Source: Pseudomonas sp. 10S4
Lineage (GTDB): Bacteria > Pseudomonadota > Gammaproteobacteria > Pseudomonadales > Pseudomonadaceae
Length of the DNA: 64,000 nt
Assembly: GCF_034344865.1 (NCBI RefSeq)
Contig: NZ_CP133774.1
Span: 7,206,763-7,270,762 of the forward strand
Direction: 5' to 3'
The translations under genes and the position numbers were made by a program. Shown here piece by piece: positions 45,908 through 55,591 of the stretch (positions are counted from its first letter, which is position 1; each line of letters starts with the position of its first letter). The notes beneath the pieces were generated by a model, which saw only the letters and a program-made list of their open reading frames with translations, did not search any database and was not told where the DNA came from.

Positions 45908-46360
45908 CTATGGGTGTTTGATACCGTTGAGCTTCATCGCCCCGGCCAGCGGCAAGTCGCCTTCCAGCTCGGCCAAGCCAGCGGTTTTTACCGCTTCCGG
46001 CTGCTGCACATGACCGTGCTGCAAGTAGCCCAACAAGTTGCCCACCAACGGGTTATGGCTGACCAGCAACGCGTAATCCACCGACACCAACTGCTCCGCC
46101 ACCGCTTGCGGGCGGTTGTCGGGGGTCAGCCACTCGACGGTACGAATCTCCGGTTCAAAGCCCAAGGCCTCACGCACCAACTGCGCAGTCTGCTGTGCTC
46201 GCAGGTAAGGGCTGGCGTAGATCGCGCTGATCGGCTGACCGATCAACTCGGCAGCGCTGCGCAGCGCCTCTTCACGACCGTGGGCGGTCAGTGCCCGTTC
46301 GGAATCGGGACGCGAGCCATAAGGCTCGGCTTCACCGTGACGCAATACCCAGAGTTTCAT
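45908..46360 (-). CDS. sixA: Phosphohistidine phosphatase SixA
   Basis: 150 residues, the SixA size. RHGEA (R7, H8, G9) supplies the phospho-accepting His, and SHNPLVG the second His (H102). Dephosphorylates phosphohistidine (for example HPt or NPr domains). Its ATG overlaps the DUF4389 stop by four bases. Confidence 0.92.
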   Translation of the reverse strand: MKLWVLRHGEAEPYGSRPDSERALTAHGREEALRSAAELIGQPISAIYASPYLRAQQTAQLVREALGFEPEIRTVEWLTPDNRPQAVAEQLVSVDYALLVSHNPLVGNLLGYLQHGHVQQPEAVKTAGLAELEGDLPLAGAMKLNGIKHP

Positions 46361-46704
46361 AGCTTGGGTTCCTCATCTCGAACCGGATGCGGAGCAGGCG
46401 CCACCACATGCGGCGCTTCACCTTCCGGTGTACGCGGCGCCGGCCAGTCGGCGAACGGCCAAGGTTTCTGGTCGCTGTGAAAGCTGCCGAAACGACCGAT
46501 CTGCGCCAGGAACTGGCTCAGGCTGTCGCCGAAGTTCATCAGGCTGGCGCTCGGGGCGCCATAGATCAAACGATAGATCAACTGCACCAGCACTACCGCG
46601 CCGAGGATGAATTGCGCCACTTGCCAGACCAGCAAGAAGACGATCATCCACAACACCCGCAGCAGGATGGATTCGTACTTGGCTTCTACTTTCGGATCGT
46701 TCAT
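46357..46704 (-). CDS. DUF4389 membrane protein
   Basis: 115 residues with two helices (about 15-32 and 38-55), ending in a Pro-rich cytoplasmic tail. The pattern LRVLWMIVFLLVWQVAQFIL, then LIYRLIYGAPSASL, matches DUF4389. Function unknown. ATG 46704 preceded by AGGGAGAACGAGAC. Conserved between gpsA and sixA in pseudomonads. Confidence 0.88.
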   Translation of the reverse strand: MNDPKVEAKYESILLRVLWMIVFLLVWQVAQFILGAVVLVQLIYRLIYGAPSASLMNFGDSLSQFLAQIGRFGSFHSDQKPWPFADWPAPRTPEGEAPHVVAPAPHPVRDEEPKL

Positions 46705-46735
46705 GTCTCGTTCTCCCTGCCCGTAGATTAAGGAT

Positions 46736-47761
46736 TCAGTTGAAACCGCTGGTGGAGATAAAGTCGACGTCGGTTTTCGGCTCGGCACGCATTAGCAGCC
46801 CGATCACCTGCTCAAGCGTGCGCCCTTCGAACAAAATCGCGTGCAGGCCGGCGACCAGTGGCATGTACACGCCCACTTCCTGAGCCTTGGCCTTGAGCAC
46901 TTTCAAGGTGTTCACACCTTCGGCGACTTCGCCCAGGCGCGTCACCGCGTCTTCCAGGCTCAAGCCCTGGCCGAGGGCGAACCCGACCTGGTAGTTACGG
47001 CTTTTCGGCGACGAACAGGTGACGATCAAGTCGCCCACGCCCGCCAGTCCGAGGAAGGTCATCGGGTTGGCACCCTGATTCACCGCAAAACGGGTCATTT
47101 CCGCCAGCGCCCGAGTGATCAGCATGCTCTTGGTGTTTTCGCCCATGCCCAGCGCCACCGCCATGCCGGCAATGATCGCGTAGACGTTTTTCAACGCGCC
47201 GCCCAGCTCTACGCCGAAGCGATCGGCACTGGCGTACACGCGAAAGGTGCGACCGTGCAGCGCTTCCTGCACCCGCACGCACAGCTCTTCGTCTTCACTG
47301 GCGACGACAGTGGCGGTCAGCGCATGTTCGGCGATTTCACGGGCCAGGTTCGGCCCGGACAACACGCCAATACGCGCTTGCGGAGCGATCTCTTCGAGGA
47401 TCTCGCTCATCAGTTTGAACGTGTGGGCTTCGATGCCCTTGGTCAGGCTGACCAGCAGCTTGCCGCTCAAACGATTGGCAAAAGGGACCAATACCGAGCG
47501 TAGCGCGCTGGATGGCAGTGCGACGAAGCACAGGTCGCAGGCTTCCAGAGTGGCTTGCAGGTCAGTGACTGCCGTAACACCCGGCAGAATCTTGATGCCT
47601 TTAAGGTAACGCGGGTTCTCGCGATTGACCCGAATGGCCTCGGCCTGCTCGGGGTCACGCATCCACTGCAAGACCTGATGTCCGTTCTCGGCCAGAAGAT
47701 TAGCCACGGCGGTACCAAAACTTCCGCCTCCCAGGACCGCAATTGGGCGCTGTTCAGTCAT
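46736..47761 (-). CDS. gpsA: Glycerol-3-phosphate dehydrogenase [NAD(P)+]
   Basis: 341 residues. [21 protein letters not shown] is the NAD(P) loop; [10 protein letters not shown] and [20 protein letters not shown] are family blocks; [15 protein letters not shown] holds the catalytic Lys; [20 protein letters not shown] follows. It makes sn-glycerol-3-phosphate from dihydroxyacetone phosphate for phospholipids. ATG 47761 is used; the upstream open frame to 47839 has no homology. Confidence 0.97.
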   Translation of the reverse strand: MTEQRPIAVLGGGSFGTAVANLLAENGHQVLQWMRDPEQAEAIRVNRENPRYLKGIKILPGVTAVTDLQATLEACDLCFVALPSSALRSVLVPFANRLSGKLLVSLTKGIEAHTFKLMSEILEEIAPQARIGVLSGPNLAREIAEHALTATVVASEDEELCVRVQEALHGRTFRVYASADRFGVELGGALKNVYAIIAGMAVALGMGENTKSMLITRALAEMTRFAVNQGANPMTFLGLAGVGDLIVTCSSPKSRNYQVGFALGQGLSLEDAVTRLGEVAEGVNTLKVLKAKAQEVGVYMPLVAGLHAILFEGRTLEQVIGLLMRAEPKTDVDFISTSGFN

Positions 47762-47957
47762 ATGCAATCCGTTAATCCATACCAGTGGCGATGCCAGCAT
47801 TATACGGAGCGGCCCAGTGGCGGCCAGCCCCTGCGTCAATTACCGGCACTTGTAGGAAGAAGACCAATAAAACCGAGGAAAATGCCCCTAACGTGACTGG
47901 AAAAGTCACTGAGCTCGGTTAACATGCGCGCCAATTAATCGCTATCAAGGCTGTGTT

Positions 47958-50081
47958 GTGTCTTTTGGCCCGCCCTCACCTCGCTCGCCGCTGCTTCTGG
48001 CGCTGGTCTTCAGCCCGGCATTGCTGGCCGACGATCTGTTCCTGGACAGTGAAACGTTGCCGCAAGTGCTGACAGCCACGCGATTGAAGCAGTCGCCAGC
48101 GGCGGTGCCAGGCAGCATGACGGTGATCGACAGCGAACTGATCAACGCCAGCGGCGCCCGGGACATCAGCGAATTGCTGCGACTGGTGCCGGGCATGATG
48201 GTCGGCAACATTACCGGCAATCAGCCAGCGGTGAATTACCACGGCACCAACGCCAGCGAAGCCCGGCGTATGCAGGTGTTGATCGATGGCCGTTCGGTGT
48301 ACCGGGCCGGCCTGGCCACAGTGGACTGGAGCGATATTCCGGTGGCCATGGAAGACATCGAACGTATCGAAGTCTTTCGCGGCCCGAACACCGTCAGCTA
48401 TGGTGCCAACGCGCTGATGGCGGTGGTCAACATCATCACTCGCAACCCCGCCGACAGCCATGGCACGCGGCTGAAAGTCACCCAGGGCCAGCGCGGCATC
48501 AATGACTTTTACGCCAGCCAGGGCACCGGTTGGGACGGTGGCGATTTGCGCCTGTCACTTTCCGGCCAGCAAGACGATGGCTTCGACTCGGACCGCACCG
48601 GCGCCGATTACCGCGACAGCCGACGCTTGAACCGCTTCAATCTCGCGGTCAGCCAGACGCTCAACGACAGTCAAAGCATCGACTGGCAATTGAACGCCAA
48701 GGACGGGACCAACCAGCGCCCCTACACCTACCGCCCGGTGTTTTCGGGGATTACCGCTGCCGGGAACAATTCCGACGTGATCGCCAAGGATTACGCCGGC
48801 TCGCTGCGCTGGAATCTGGACATCAATCCCGAGCACAGCCTCTATATCCAGGGCTCGGCGCAACACTGGGATCGCCAGCAGACCTGGCGCGCCTGCGACG
48901 CCGAAGTGTCGTTCAGCCCACAACTGACTGATCTGTGGCAACTCAGCCCGAACTATGCCGAACGCCTGGCGCGCAACATGGAGCGCTACACCGGCCCCGG
49001 CGCACCGGCCGGCAGCCCGGCTGAACGCGCATTGGGCAATCAGGTGCTGGACCAATGGAGAAACGGCGCCCGGCAAACCCTGTGCGGCGACATTGACCAA
49101 AGCGCCCGGGAGTCGCGCTATGACCTCGAACTGCAAGACACCCTGAGCCTGTCCGATAGTCTGCGACTGGTCAGCGGCATGAACTATCGTTACGACCGGG
49201 CAGACTCCGAGACCTACTTCAATGGCACGCTCGACGACACCACCTGGCGTACGTTCGGTCAACTCGAGTGGCGCGCCAGCGAACACTGGCTGCTGCAGGG
49301 CGGTGCCATGTTCGAAGACTCGAAGCTGACCGGCAACTCGCTGACGCCACGGGTAGCGGTCAATTATTTGATCAACCCGCGCCATGGCCTGCGCGCGGTG
49401 TATTCCGAAGCGATCCGCTCCCCGGACATGTTCGAGAACAATGTGAACTGGAGTTATCAGGTGACCAACCTGCGGCCCAGCGCCTATGGCCAGACCAGCG
49501 CCCGCTACTTTGTGAAGACCCGCGGCCCCGGCGACCTCGACAAGGAGCGCATGCGTTCACGGGAACTGGGCTACAACGGCTACTTCGCCGAACTGGGCCT
49601 GGCGGTGGATGTGAAGCTGTTCTACGACGAAATCACCGGCATGATCAGCGAGCCGTTGCGCAACAATCAGTACATTGCCAGCAACGCCAACAACTCGCGG
49701 TTCAGCGGGACTGAAACCCAGCTCGACTGGCGCCTCAGCAACGCCGATCGCCTGCGCCTGACGTATGCCTACGTCGATGCCAAGGCCAGCAACCCGCTGG
49801 ACCAATTGCAGACGGCGCGTAACAGTGGTTCCGCCGGTTGGCTGCGCAATTGGGGCCGGGGCTGGAACAGCGCGCTGTTCTATTATGGTGACGACGCCCT
49901 CAACGGCTACCGCTTCGAACGGCTCGACACACGCATCGCCAAACGCATCGGCCTGGGCAAGGCCAACCTGGAACTGGCAGGCGTGTTGCAGCAACGCCTC
50001 GACAATCAACCCACCACCTTCGTCGACAATAATTACGACGAACGCCGAGTGCTCTACTTCAGCGCGGAGCTGGCGTTTTAG
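47958..50081 (+). CDS. TonB-dependent outer-membrane receptor
   Basis: 707 residues. A short signal (LLLALVFSPALLA) then a plug domain (about 30-150; GSMTVIDSELINASGARDIS, RVQVLIDGRSV-like RRMQVLIDGRSVYRAG, IERIEVFRGPNTVSYGANALMAVVNIIT), and a 22-strand barrel ending in the C-terminal Phe (YFSAELAF). No N-terminal signalling extension. GTG start 47958. The plug motifs resemble colicin I/vitamin-type receptors; ligand unknown. Its stop is directly followed by the ATG of a periplasmic-binding-like protein, and that overlaps a hybrid kinase, so the receptor may feed the sensor. Confidence 0.92.
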   Translation: MSFGPPSPRSPLLLALVFSPALLADDLFLDSETLPQVLTATRLKQSPAAVPGSMTVIDSELINASGARDISELLRLVPGMMVGNITGNQPAVNYHGTNASEARRMQVLIDGRSVYRAGLATVDWSDIPVAMEDIERIEVFRGPNTVSYGANALMAVVNIITRNPADSHGTRLKVTQGQRGINDFYASQGTGWDGGDLRLSLSGQQDDGFDSDRTGADYRDSRRLNRFNLAVSQTLNDSQSIDWQLNAKDGTNQRPYTYRPVFSGITAAGNNSDVIAKDYAGSLRWNLDINPEHSLYIQGSAQHWDRQQTWRACDAEVSFSPQLTDLWQLSPNYAERLARNMERYTGPGAPAGSPAERALGNQVLDQWRNGARQTLCGDIDQSARESRYDLELQDTLSLSDSLRLVSGMNYRYDRADSETYFNGTLDDTTWRTFGQLEWRASEHWLLQGGAMFEDSKLTGNSLTPRVAVNYLINPRHGLRAVYSEAIRSPDMFENNVNWSYQVTNLRPSAYGQTSARYFVKTRGPGDLDKERMRSRELGYNGYFAELGLAVDVKLFYDEITGMISEPLRNNQYIASNANNSRFSGTETQLDWRLSNADRLRLTYAYVDAKASNPLDQLQTARNSGSAGWLRNWGRGWNSALFYYGDDALNGYRFERLDTRIAKRIGLGKANLELAGVLQQRLDNQPTTFVDNNYDERRVLYFSAELAF

Positions 50082-51011
50082 ATGCAGCCTTCGTCACGGA
50101 AGACGCCAACCCTTGGCCGCCTGCTGGCCGGGTTGTGCCTGGCCGTCAGCGGCCTGCTGTGCAGTCTGCCGGTCAGTGCCGCGGACATTCTGTTGACCGG
50201 CGCCGAAGACAGCCCCGGCGTGCAATCCTTCACCCAGGCCCTGAGCGAGTTACGCCCCTCCGACAGCGTGCGCTTCAAGCTGCTGGCCAGCCTGCCGGCG
50301 CCGGGCAAACTGCCCAGCGACACGCGCTTGATCCTGCTCGATTTGCCGAGCCTCGACTGGCGCCTGCAAGACAGCCAGGGCCCGGCGACACTGGTGCTGC
50401 GCATCAGCCGCCTGCAAGCGCGGCAACGGCTGAACAATCTGCTGCCATCCCATTTGAGCCTGCTGTGGAGCGATCCGCCGATTGAGCGGCAATTGCGCCT
50501 GACCCGGCTGATCCTGCCCCAAGTCCGTCGGGTCGGCGTGCTGTATGACCGGCACAGCGAATTCCTTTTGAAAGAACTGCGCCTGGCCGCCCTGCCCCTG
50601 GGCCTTGAGATCGTCACGCAACGTTGGGAAAACACCAGCGACAGCCGTCCATTGCAGGCGTTGCTGAAAAACAGTGACGTGCTGCTGGGGCTCGACGACC
50701 CCGACCTGTACAACCCCAAAACCGCGAAAAATCTGTTGCTCAGCAGCTACGCGCGGCAGATGGCGCTGATCGGCCCCAATGCCGGTTTCGTCAAGGCCGG
50801 CAGCCTGGCCAGCACTTACAGCGACCAGAGCGACTGGCTGGCGATTCTCGACGACTTGCTCGACCAGTCACCGGCCAGTTGGCCACGCACGCTCTACCCC
50901 AAACACTTCAAAGTCTTAAGCAACCCGCAAGTGGCTCGTTCATTAGGTATTGAACAGATGGATGAAGCATCGGTCGCAAGCCAGTTGGCCGAAGGAGAAC
51001 GCCGCCCATGA
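50082..51011 (+). CDS. ABC-type substrate-binding-like protein (PF04392 type)
   Basis: 309 residues with signal peptide (about 1-34, LLAGLCLAVSGLLCSLPVSAA). Type I periplasmic binding fold: two alpha/beta lobes, with LTRLILPQVRRVGVLYDRHSEF and SDVLLGLDDPDLYNPKTAKNLL. No ABC permease or ATPase is nearby. It lies immediately after the TonB receptor (no gap) and overlaps the hybrid kinase start by four bases. That suggests it reports ligand state to the kinase rather than driving transport (inference). Confidence 0.87.
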   Translation: MQPSSRKTPTLGRLLAGLCLAVSGLLCSLPVSAADILLTGAEDSPGVQSFTQALSELRPSDSVRFKLLASLPAPGKLPSDTRLILLDLPSLDWRLQDSQGPATLVLRISRLQARQRLNNLLPSHLSLLWSDPPIERQLRLTRLILPQVRRVGVLYDRHSEFLLKELRLAALPLGLEIVTQRWENTSDSRPLQALLKNSDVLLGLDDPDLYNPKTAKNLLLSSYARQMALIGPNAGFVKAGSLASTYSDQSDWLAILDDLLDQSPASWPRTLYPKHFKVLSNPQVARSLGIEQMDEASVASQLAEGERRP

Positions 51012-52909
51012 CCTTCCGCCGTTGGGACATCAACACCCGGACCCAGATCATCAGCCTCGGCCCTGCCCTGCTGTTGACCTTGCTGCTGATCAGTTTCTTC
51101 ACGTTCGTACGGATCCAGGACCTGCGCCAGGAGCTCAACCACACCGGTCAACTGATCGCCAACCAACTGGCACCGGCCACCGAGTACGGCGTGATCTCCG
51201 GCAACAACGATGTGCTGGAAAGCCTGCTCAAGGCCACGCTTGCGACGCCCAACGTGCGTTTTCTGGAAGTCCAGGACAGCGCCAACCGCATTCTGGTGTA
51301 CGTCGAGCAACCGTCGGAGTCGCACACCCGTTCGCAGCAAGTCGAAGTGTTCCAGGCGCCGGTGCGGTTGCAACGCATCGCGCTGAACAATGACTTCTTC
51401 CAGAACACCCGCACCTCGGTCAGTGCGCCGAGCGAGGACTACCTGGGGCGAGTGATCGTCGGCCTGTCCAACGACGCCTTCAGCCAGCGCCAGCAAGAAA
51501 TCCTGTTCAAGGCCGGGATCCTCGCGCTGTTCGCCCTTCTGTTTACTTTCCTGCTGGCCCGGCGCCTGGCGGGCAGCCTGTCGCAGCCGATCCGCGACAT
51601 CGGCAACGCGGTCAAGGCGATCCAGAAAGGCGACTACACCACGCCCCTGCCGATCGTCGATGACACCGAGCTGGGCGCCTTGTCGCAACACATCAACAAC
51701 CTCGCCGAGGGGCTCGAACAGGCCAGCCGCGAACAGCATCAAGCGATGGCGCAGCTGATCCAGACCCGCGAAGAAGCGGAAAAGGCCAACAACGCCAAAT
51801 CCGACTTCCTGGCGATGATGAGCCACGAACTGCGTACGCCGATGAATGGCGTGCTGGGCATGCTGCAACTGTTGGAAACTACTGACATGACCGAGGAGCA
51901 GGTCGAATACGCGGCGCTGGCCTCGGAGTCCACCGAACACTTGCTCAAGGTCATCAACGACATTCTCGACTTCTCGCGCATCGAACGTGCAGAGCTGGAA
52001 CTTGAGCATATTCCGTTCAACCTCGCGGACCTGATCGGCAGTTGCGCCCAGTCTTTCCTGCACAGTGCCGCGCAACGCAAACTCGACCTTGAGCTATTGA
52101 TCCCTGAAGACATGCGCGCCTTGCAGGTTCAGGGCGACCCGACGCGGATCCGGCAGATTCTGGTGAACCTGATCGGCAACGCATTGAAATTCACCGAACA
52201 GGGTCGCGTAACCATCGAGCCGCAGTGGCAATCGCTGGATCACGATCTGTTGTGGTTTACCTGCACCGTGCGTGACAGCGGCATTGGCATTTCGGCCGAA
52301 AGCCTGGAATTAATGTTCAACGCGTTCCAGCAGGCCGACAGTTCCATTTCAAGACGTTACGGCGGCACCGGGCTCGGTTTGCCAATTGCCCGCACCCTGG
52401 CCGAGCGCATGGGTGGCACATTGCGGGCCCAGAGCGAAGAAGGTCGCGGTTCGGTGTTCACCCTGGAAATCCCCCTCGCCCTTTATAAACAGGCGCTGCC
52501 GGAACTGGCGCCGCCGCGGGTACCGACAGGCAATGGCAATGGCGAAGGACGCAATGTGCTGCTGGTGGAGGACAACCCGGTCAACCAGACTGTTATTGAG
52601 GCCATGTTGCGCAGCTTGGGCTTTACTGTGAGTGTCGCCACCGATGGCGCGCAGGCGGTACGCAGTGCCGAGAGTCTGATTTTCGAGGCCATTTTGATGG
52701 ACTGCCGATTGCCGATCATCGACGGCTATGAAGCCACCCGACAGATCCGCCAACTGCCCGGCGGCCTGGACGTGCCGATCATCGCCCTGACGGCCAATGC
52801 CTTGCAGGGTGACCGCGAAGCGTGCCTGTCGGCGGGCATGAACGATTACCTGGCCAAGCCCTTCAAACGGACTGATCTGCAGCAAATTCTGCAACGATGG
52901 GTGCAGTAG
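51008..52909 (+). CDS. Hybrid sensor histidine kinase (PA1611-like)
   Basis: 633 residues. TM1 (about 14-35), periplasmic segment of 120 residues, TM2 (about 166-186), HAMP, HisKA with phospho-accepting H273 (SHELRTPMNG), HATPase (NLIGNALKFTE, DSGIGIS, YGGTGLGLPI), linker, receiver with D565 (ILMDCRLPIID) and K617. No Hpt domain, so it needs a separate phosphotransfer partner. Position next to fabA is that of P. aeruginosa PA1611, a hybrid kinase known to interact with RetS and affect the Gac/Rsm switch; orthology inferred from context and architecture. Overlaps the binding-protein gene by four bases. Confidence 0.92.
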   Translation: MTFRRWDINTRTQIISLGPALLLTLLLISFFTFVRIQDLRQELNHTGQLIANQLAPATEYGVISGNNDVLESLLKATLATPNVRFLEVQDSANRILVYVEQPSESHTRSQQVEVFQAPVRLQRIALNNDFFQNTRTSVSAPSEDYLGRVIVGLSNDAFSQRQQEILFKAGILALFALLFTFLLARRLAGSLSQPIRDIGNAVKAIQKGDYTTPLPIVDDTELGALSQHINNLAEGLEQASREQHQAMAQLIQTREEAEKANNAKSDFLAMMSHELRTPMNGVLGMLQLLETTDMTEEQVEYAALASESTEHLLKVINDILDFSRIERAELELEHIPFNLADLIGSCAQSFLHSAAQRKLDLELLIPEDMRALQVQGDPTRIRQILVNLIGNALKFTEQGRVTIEPQWQSLDHDLLWFTCTVRDSGIGISAESLELMFNAFQQADSSISRRYGGTGLGLPIARTLAERMGGTLRAQSEEGRGSVFTLEIPLALYKQALPELAPPRVPTGNGNGEGRNVLLVEDNPVNQTVIEAMLRSLGFTVSVATDGAQAVRSAESLIFEAILMDCRLPIIDGYEATRQIRQLPGGLDVPIIALTANALQGDREACLSAGMNDYLAKPFKRTDLQQILQRWVQ

Positions 52910-53007
52910 AACTGTCCTTTCGGCTATCTGCGACTGGCGTGAAAGGCGAAAGTGCGGCAGTCTTAGGCACCCGAACAGGCCCGAAAAGGGGCTTGAATAA
53001 TAATTTC

Positions 53008-53025
53008 AGTGCACAAGTGTACATT
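53008..53025. promoter_or_regulatory. DesT-like operator upstream of fabA
   Basis: AGTGCACAAGTGTACATT resembles the DesT/FabR type palindrome known upstream of Pseudomonas fabAB (AGTGAAC-n3-TGTTnACT). It lies 132-149 bases upstream of the fabA start. The match is imperfect, and no TetR gene is in the window. Confidence 0.45.
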
Positions 53026-53156
53026 CATGTCCTTGGTGCTGTGACTTTCACCACAACGCAATAGTCTATGAGTAGGCTGTCGACTCGAGGCATGAATGCT
53101 TCGATCGGCCGGGAAGATTCGCCCCACCTGCCGCACGGGACTATTGAGGAGCTCGC

Positions 53157-53672
53157 ATGACCAAACAAAACGCCTTTACTCGGGAAGACCTGCTGCGCTG
53201 CAGTCGCGGTGAGCTGTTCGGCCCAGGTAACGCGCAACTGCCCGCGCCTAACATGCTGATGGTGGATCGCATCACCCATATCAGCGAAGAGGGTGGCAAG
53301 TACGGCAAAGGTGAATTGGTCGCCGAGCTGGATATCACTCCGGACCTGTGGTTCTTCGCCTGTCACTTCGAAGGTGATCCGGTGATGCCGGGCTGCCTGG
53401 GCCTCGATGCCATGTGGCAACTGGTCGGTTTCTTCCTCGGCTGGCAGGGTCTGCCGGGCCGTGGTCGTGCGCTGGGTTCGGGCGAAGTGAAGTTCTTTGG
53501 TCAGGTCCTGCCGACCGCCAAAAAAGTTACGTATAACATTCAGATCAAGCGTGTCCTCAAAGGCAAGCTGAACCTCGCTATCGCCGATGGTTCGGTCAGT
53601 GTCGACGGCCGCGAAATCTACACCGCCGAAGGCCTCCGGGTCGGCGTGTTCACCTCCACTGAAAACTTCTAA
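53157..53672 (+). CDS. fabA: 3-hydroxydecanoyl-ACP dehydratase/isomerase
   Basis: 171 residues, standard FabA length. Catalytic H70 lies in [12 protein letters not shown] and D84 in [18 protein letters not shown] near the start is a family block. It dehydrates 3-hydroxydecanoyl-ACP and isomerises to cis-3-decenoyl-ACP, starting unsaturated fatty acid synthesis. ATG 53157 follows GAGGAG. 11 bases separate it from fabB, so the two form an operon. Confidence 0.98.
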   Translation: MTKQNAFTREDLLRCSRGELFGPGNAQLPAPNMLMVDRITHISEEGGKYGKGELVAELDITPDLWFFACHFEGDPVMPGCLGLDAMWQLVGFFLGWQGLPGRGRALGSGEVKFFGQVLPTAKKVTYNIQIKRVLKGKLNLAIADGSVSVDGREIYTAEGLRVGVFTSTENF

Positions 53673-53683
53673 GGGTTATCCGC

Positions 53684-54904
53684 ATGCGCCGCGTCGTTAT
53701 CACTGGTCTGGGCATCGTTTCGTGCCTGGGCAATGACAAAGAGACCGTCTCCGCTAACCTGCGTGCAAGCCGCCCTGGCATCCGGTTTAACCCGGAATAT
53801 GCTGAAATGGGTCTGCGTAGCCAGGTTTCCGGCTCCATTGACCTTCCTCTCGAAGAGTTGATCGATCGCAAGATCTATCGCTTCGTTGGCCACGCAGCGG
53901 CTTACGCCTACCTGGCCATGAAAGACGCTATTGCTGACTCCGGCCTGACCGAAGAGCAAGTGTCCAACCCGCGTACCGGCCTGATCGCCGGTTCCGGTGG
54001 CGCCTCCACGCTGAACCAGATGGAAGCGCTGGACATCCTGCGCGAGAAAGGCGTGAAGCGCGTTGGCCCATACCGTGTAACGCGGACCATGAGCAGCACC
54101 GTTTCCGCTTGCCTGGCCACCCCGTTCAAGATCAAGGGCCTGAACTACTCCATCGCTTCTGCCTGCGCCACCAGTGCTCACTGCATCGGTACCGCCATGG
54201 AACAGATCCAGATGGGCAAGCAGGACATCGTGTTCGCCGGCGGCGGTGAAGAAGAACATTGGAGCCAGTCGTTCCTGTTCGACGCCATGGGCGCATTGTC
54301 CAGCAAGCGCAACGACACCCCTGAACAAGCCTCCCGTGCCTACGATGCCGACCGTGACGGTTTCGTCATCGCTGGCGGTGGCGGCATGGTCGTGGTTGAA
54401 GAGCTGGAACACGCTCTGGCTCGCGGCGCGAAGATCTACGCGGAAATCGTTGGCTACGGCGCGACGTCCGACGGCTACGACATGGTCGCTCCAAGCGGCG
54501 AAGGCGCCATCCGCTGCATGCAGATGGCCATGTCCACCGTTGACACCCCGATCGACTACCTGAACACCCACGGCACCTCGACTCCGGTCGGCGACGTCGC
54601 GGAAATGAAAGGTGTGCGTGAAGTGTTCGGCACCAACGCTCCGGCCATCAGCTCCACCAAGAGCCTGTCGGGTCACTCCCTGGGCGCCGCCGGCGTTCAC
54701 GAAGCGATCTACTGCATGCTAATGATGGAAGGCAACTTCATGGCGGGTTCCGCCAACATCGACGAACTGGACCCGGAAGTGGCGGACATGCCGATTCTGA
54801 CCAAGACTCGCGAAGATGCCACCATCAACACTGTGATGAGCAACAGCTTCGGTTTCGGTGGCACCAATGCCACGCTGGTACTGAAGCGCTGGGCCGGCAA
54901 GTAA
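53684..54904 (+). CDS. fabB: 3-oxoacyl-ACP synthase I (KAS I)
   Basis: 406 residues, KAS I. Catalytic C161 in [10 protein letters not shown]296 in [10 protein letters not shown] and H331 in SGHSLGAAG form the Cys-His-His triad. It elongates cis-3-decenoyl-ACP. Operon partner of fabA, followed by a strong terminator. Confidence 0.98.
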   Translation: MRRVVITGLGIVSCLGNDKETVSANLRASRPGIRFNPEYAEMGLRSQVSGSIDLPLEELIDRKIYRFVGHAAAYAYLAMKDAIADSGLTEEQVSNPRTGLIAGSGGASTLNQMEALDILREKGVKRVGPYRVTRTMSSTVSACLATPFKIKGLNYSIASACATSAHCIGTAMEQIQMGKQDIVFAGGGEEEHWSQSFLFDAMGALSSKRNDTPEQASRAYDADRDGFVIAGGGGMVVVEELEHALARGAKIYAEIVGYGATSDGYDMVAPSGEGAIRCMQMAMSTVDTPIDYLNTHGTSTPVGDVAEMKGVREVFGTNAPAISSTKSLSGHSLGAAGVHEAIYCMLMMEGNFMAGSANIDELDPEVADMPILTKTREDATINTVMSNSFGFGGTNATLVLKRWAGK

Positions 54905-54927
54905 TACCCCGCCGCCTCGCTGCACAC

Positions 54928-54961
54928 AAAAACGCCCCGACTGGTTCGGGGCGTTTTTTTC
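54928..54961 (+). terminator. Terminator of fabAB
   Basis: AAAAACGCCCCGA pairs with TCGGGGCGTTTTTTT around CTGGT. Confidence 0.94.
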
Positions 54962-54998
54962 GTCTGGAAAAACTGGCTCGTCCTGCCAACACAAAACC

Positions 54999-55088
54999 TG
55001 TGGGAGCGAGCTTGCTCGCGATGGCGTCGGCATAGCTAAAATAAAGGTTGCCTGACACAACGCTATCGCGAGCAAGCTCGCTCCCACA
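54999..55088. repeat. REP doublet (REPIN)
   Basis: TGTGGGAGCGAGCTTGCTCG ... CGAGCAAGCTCGCTCCCACA, after the fabAB terminator. Confidence 0.93.
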
Positions 55089-55319
55089 GGGGATTAGCGC
55101 CTGGTTCAGGCAACGGTTTTGTTCAGTGCGAACATGAAACTTTTGTCATTTAACTCAGCAGCCTGCGACCGAATGTCGCGTGTTTAGCGGCCTGCGGGAC
55201 TTTTGCAGATTTCGCAATTATTCGTTACCGAACGAAAGCGTTTACTTAGGAAGCTAACAAAATATATAACAGAGGCCTGCACACGCCTTGGTGCAGGTAA
55301 CTGAGATTGGAGCTAGCAG
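55089..55319 (+). promoter_or_regulatory. Upstream region of the small 62-residue gene
   Basis: With the terminator and REP element this completes a 415-base gene-free stretch (54905-55319). TTTACT near 55240 and TATAAC near 55264, 18 bases apart, could be a promoter. A small hairpin GGCCTGCAC...GGTGCAGG lies in the leader just before the ribosome binding site. Confidence 0.35.
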
Positions 55320-55508
55320 ATGACTGTAAAAGTAACTGAACGCGACGATTCACATAAATCCCACGAAGGCATCGCCGCCGGTATCCGCATCTGGGATGTA
55401 CATCAACAAGACATGCTGGTGGGGATGTTCCATTCCGAGACTGACGCCCACAACTACAAGTCCGAACTGGAAACACTGGAGCAAAAACGCGAAGCGCGTT
55501 CCGCCTAG
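55320..55508 (+). CDS. Small conserved hypothetical protein (62 aa)
   Basis: 62 residues, start ATG 55320 with GGAG in the leader. Acidic and soluble, no Cys, no membrane segment: a beta-rich core (GIAAGIRIWDVHQQDMLVGMF) flanked by charged ends, the last 15 residues a probable helix (YKSELETLEQKREARS). Own promoter-like leader and terminator mean it is a real single-gene unit. I do not recognise a function; the size and setting suggest a regulatory or structural small protein. Confidence 0.75.
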   Translation: MTVKVTERDDSHKSHEGIAAGIRIWDVHQQDMLVGMFHSETDAHNYKSELETLEQKREARSA

Positions 55509-55537
55509 GCGCAAAGCATAAGCAATTACAGCATTGA

Positions 55538-55572
55538 AAACGACAAACCCCGCCATGAGCGGGGTTTGTCGT
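55538..55572 (+). terminator. Bidirectional terminator
   Basis: ACGACAAACCCCGC pairs with GCGGGGTTTGTCGT around CATGA. It separates the small gene from convergent DUF2058. Confidence 0.85.
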
Positions 55573-55591
55573 TGTTGCAGGCCTTAAAGGC

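Noticed and set aside
50894..52075. 393-codon open frame opposite the hybrid kinase
   Set aside because: Antisense shadow; the kinase on the other strand has every expected motif.
53669..54700. 343-codon open frame opposite fabB
   Set aside because: Shadow of fabB; composition rich in His, Gly and Val with no motif.
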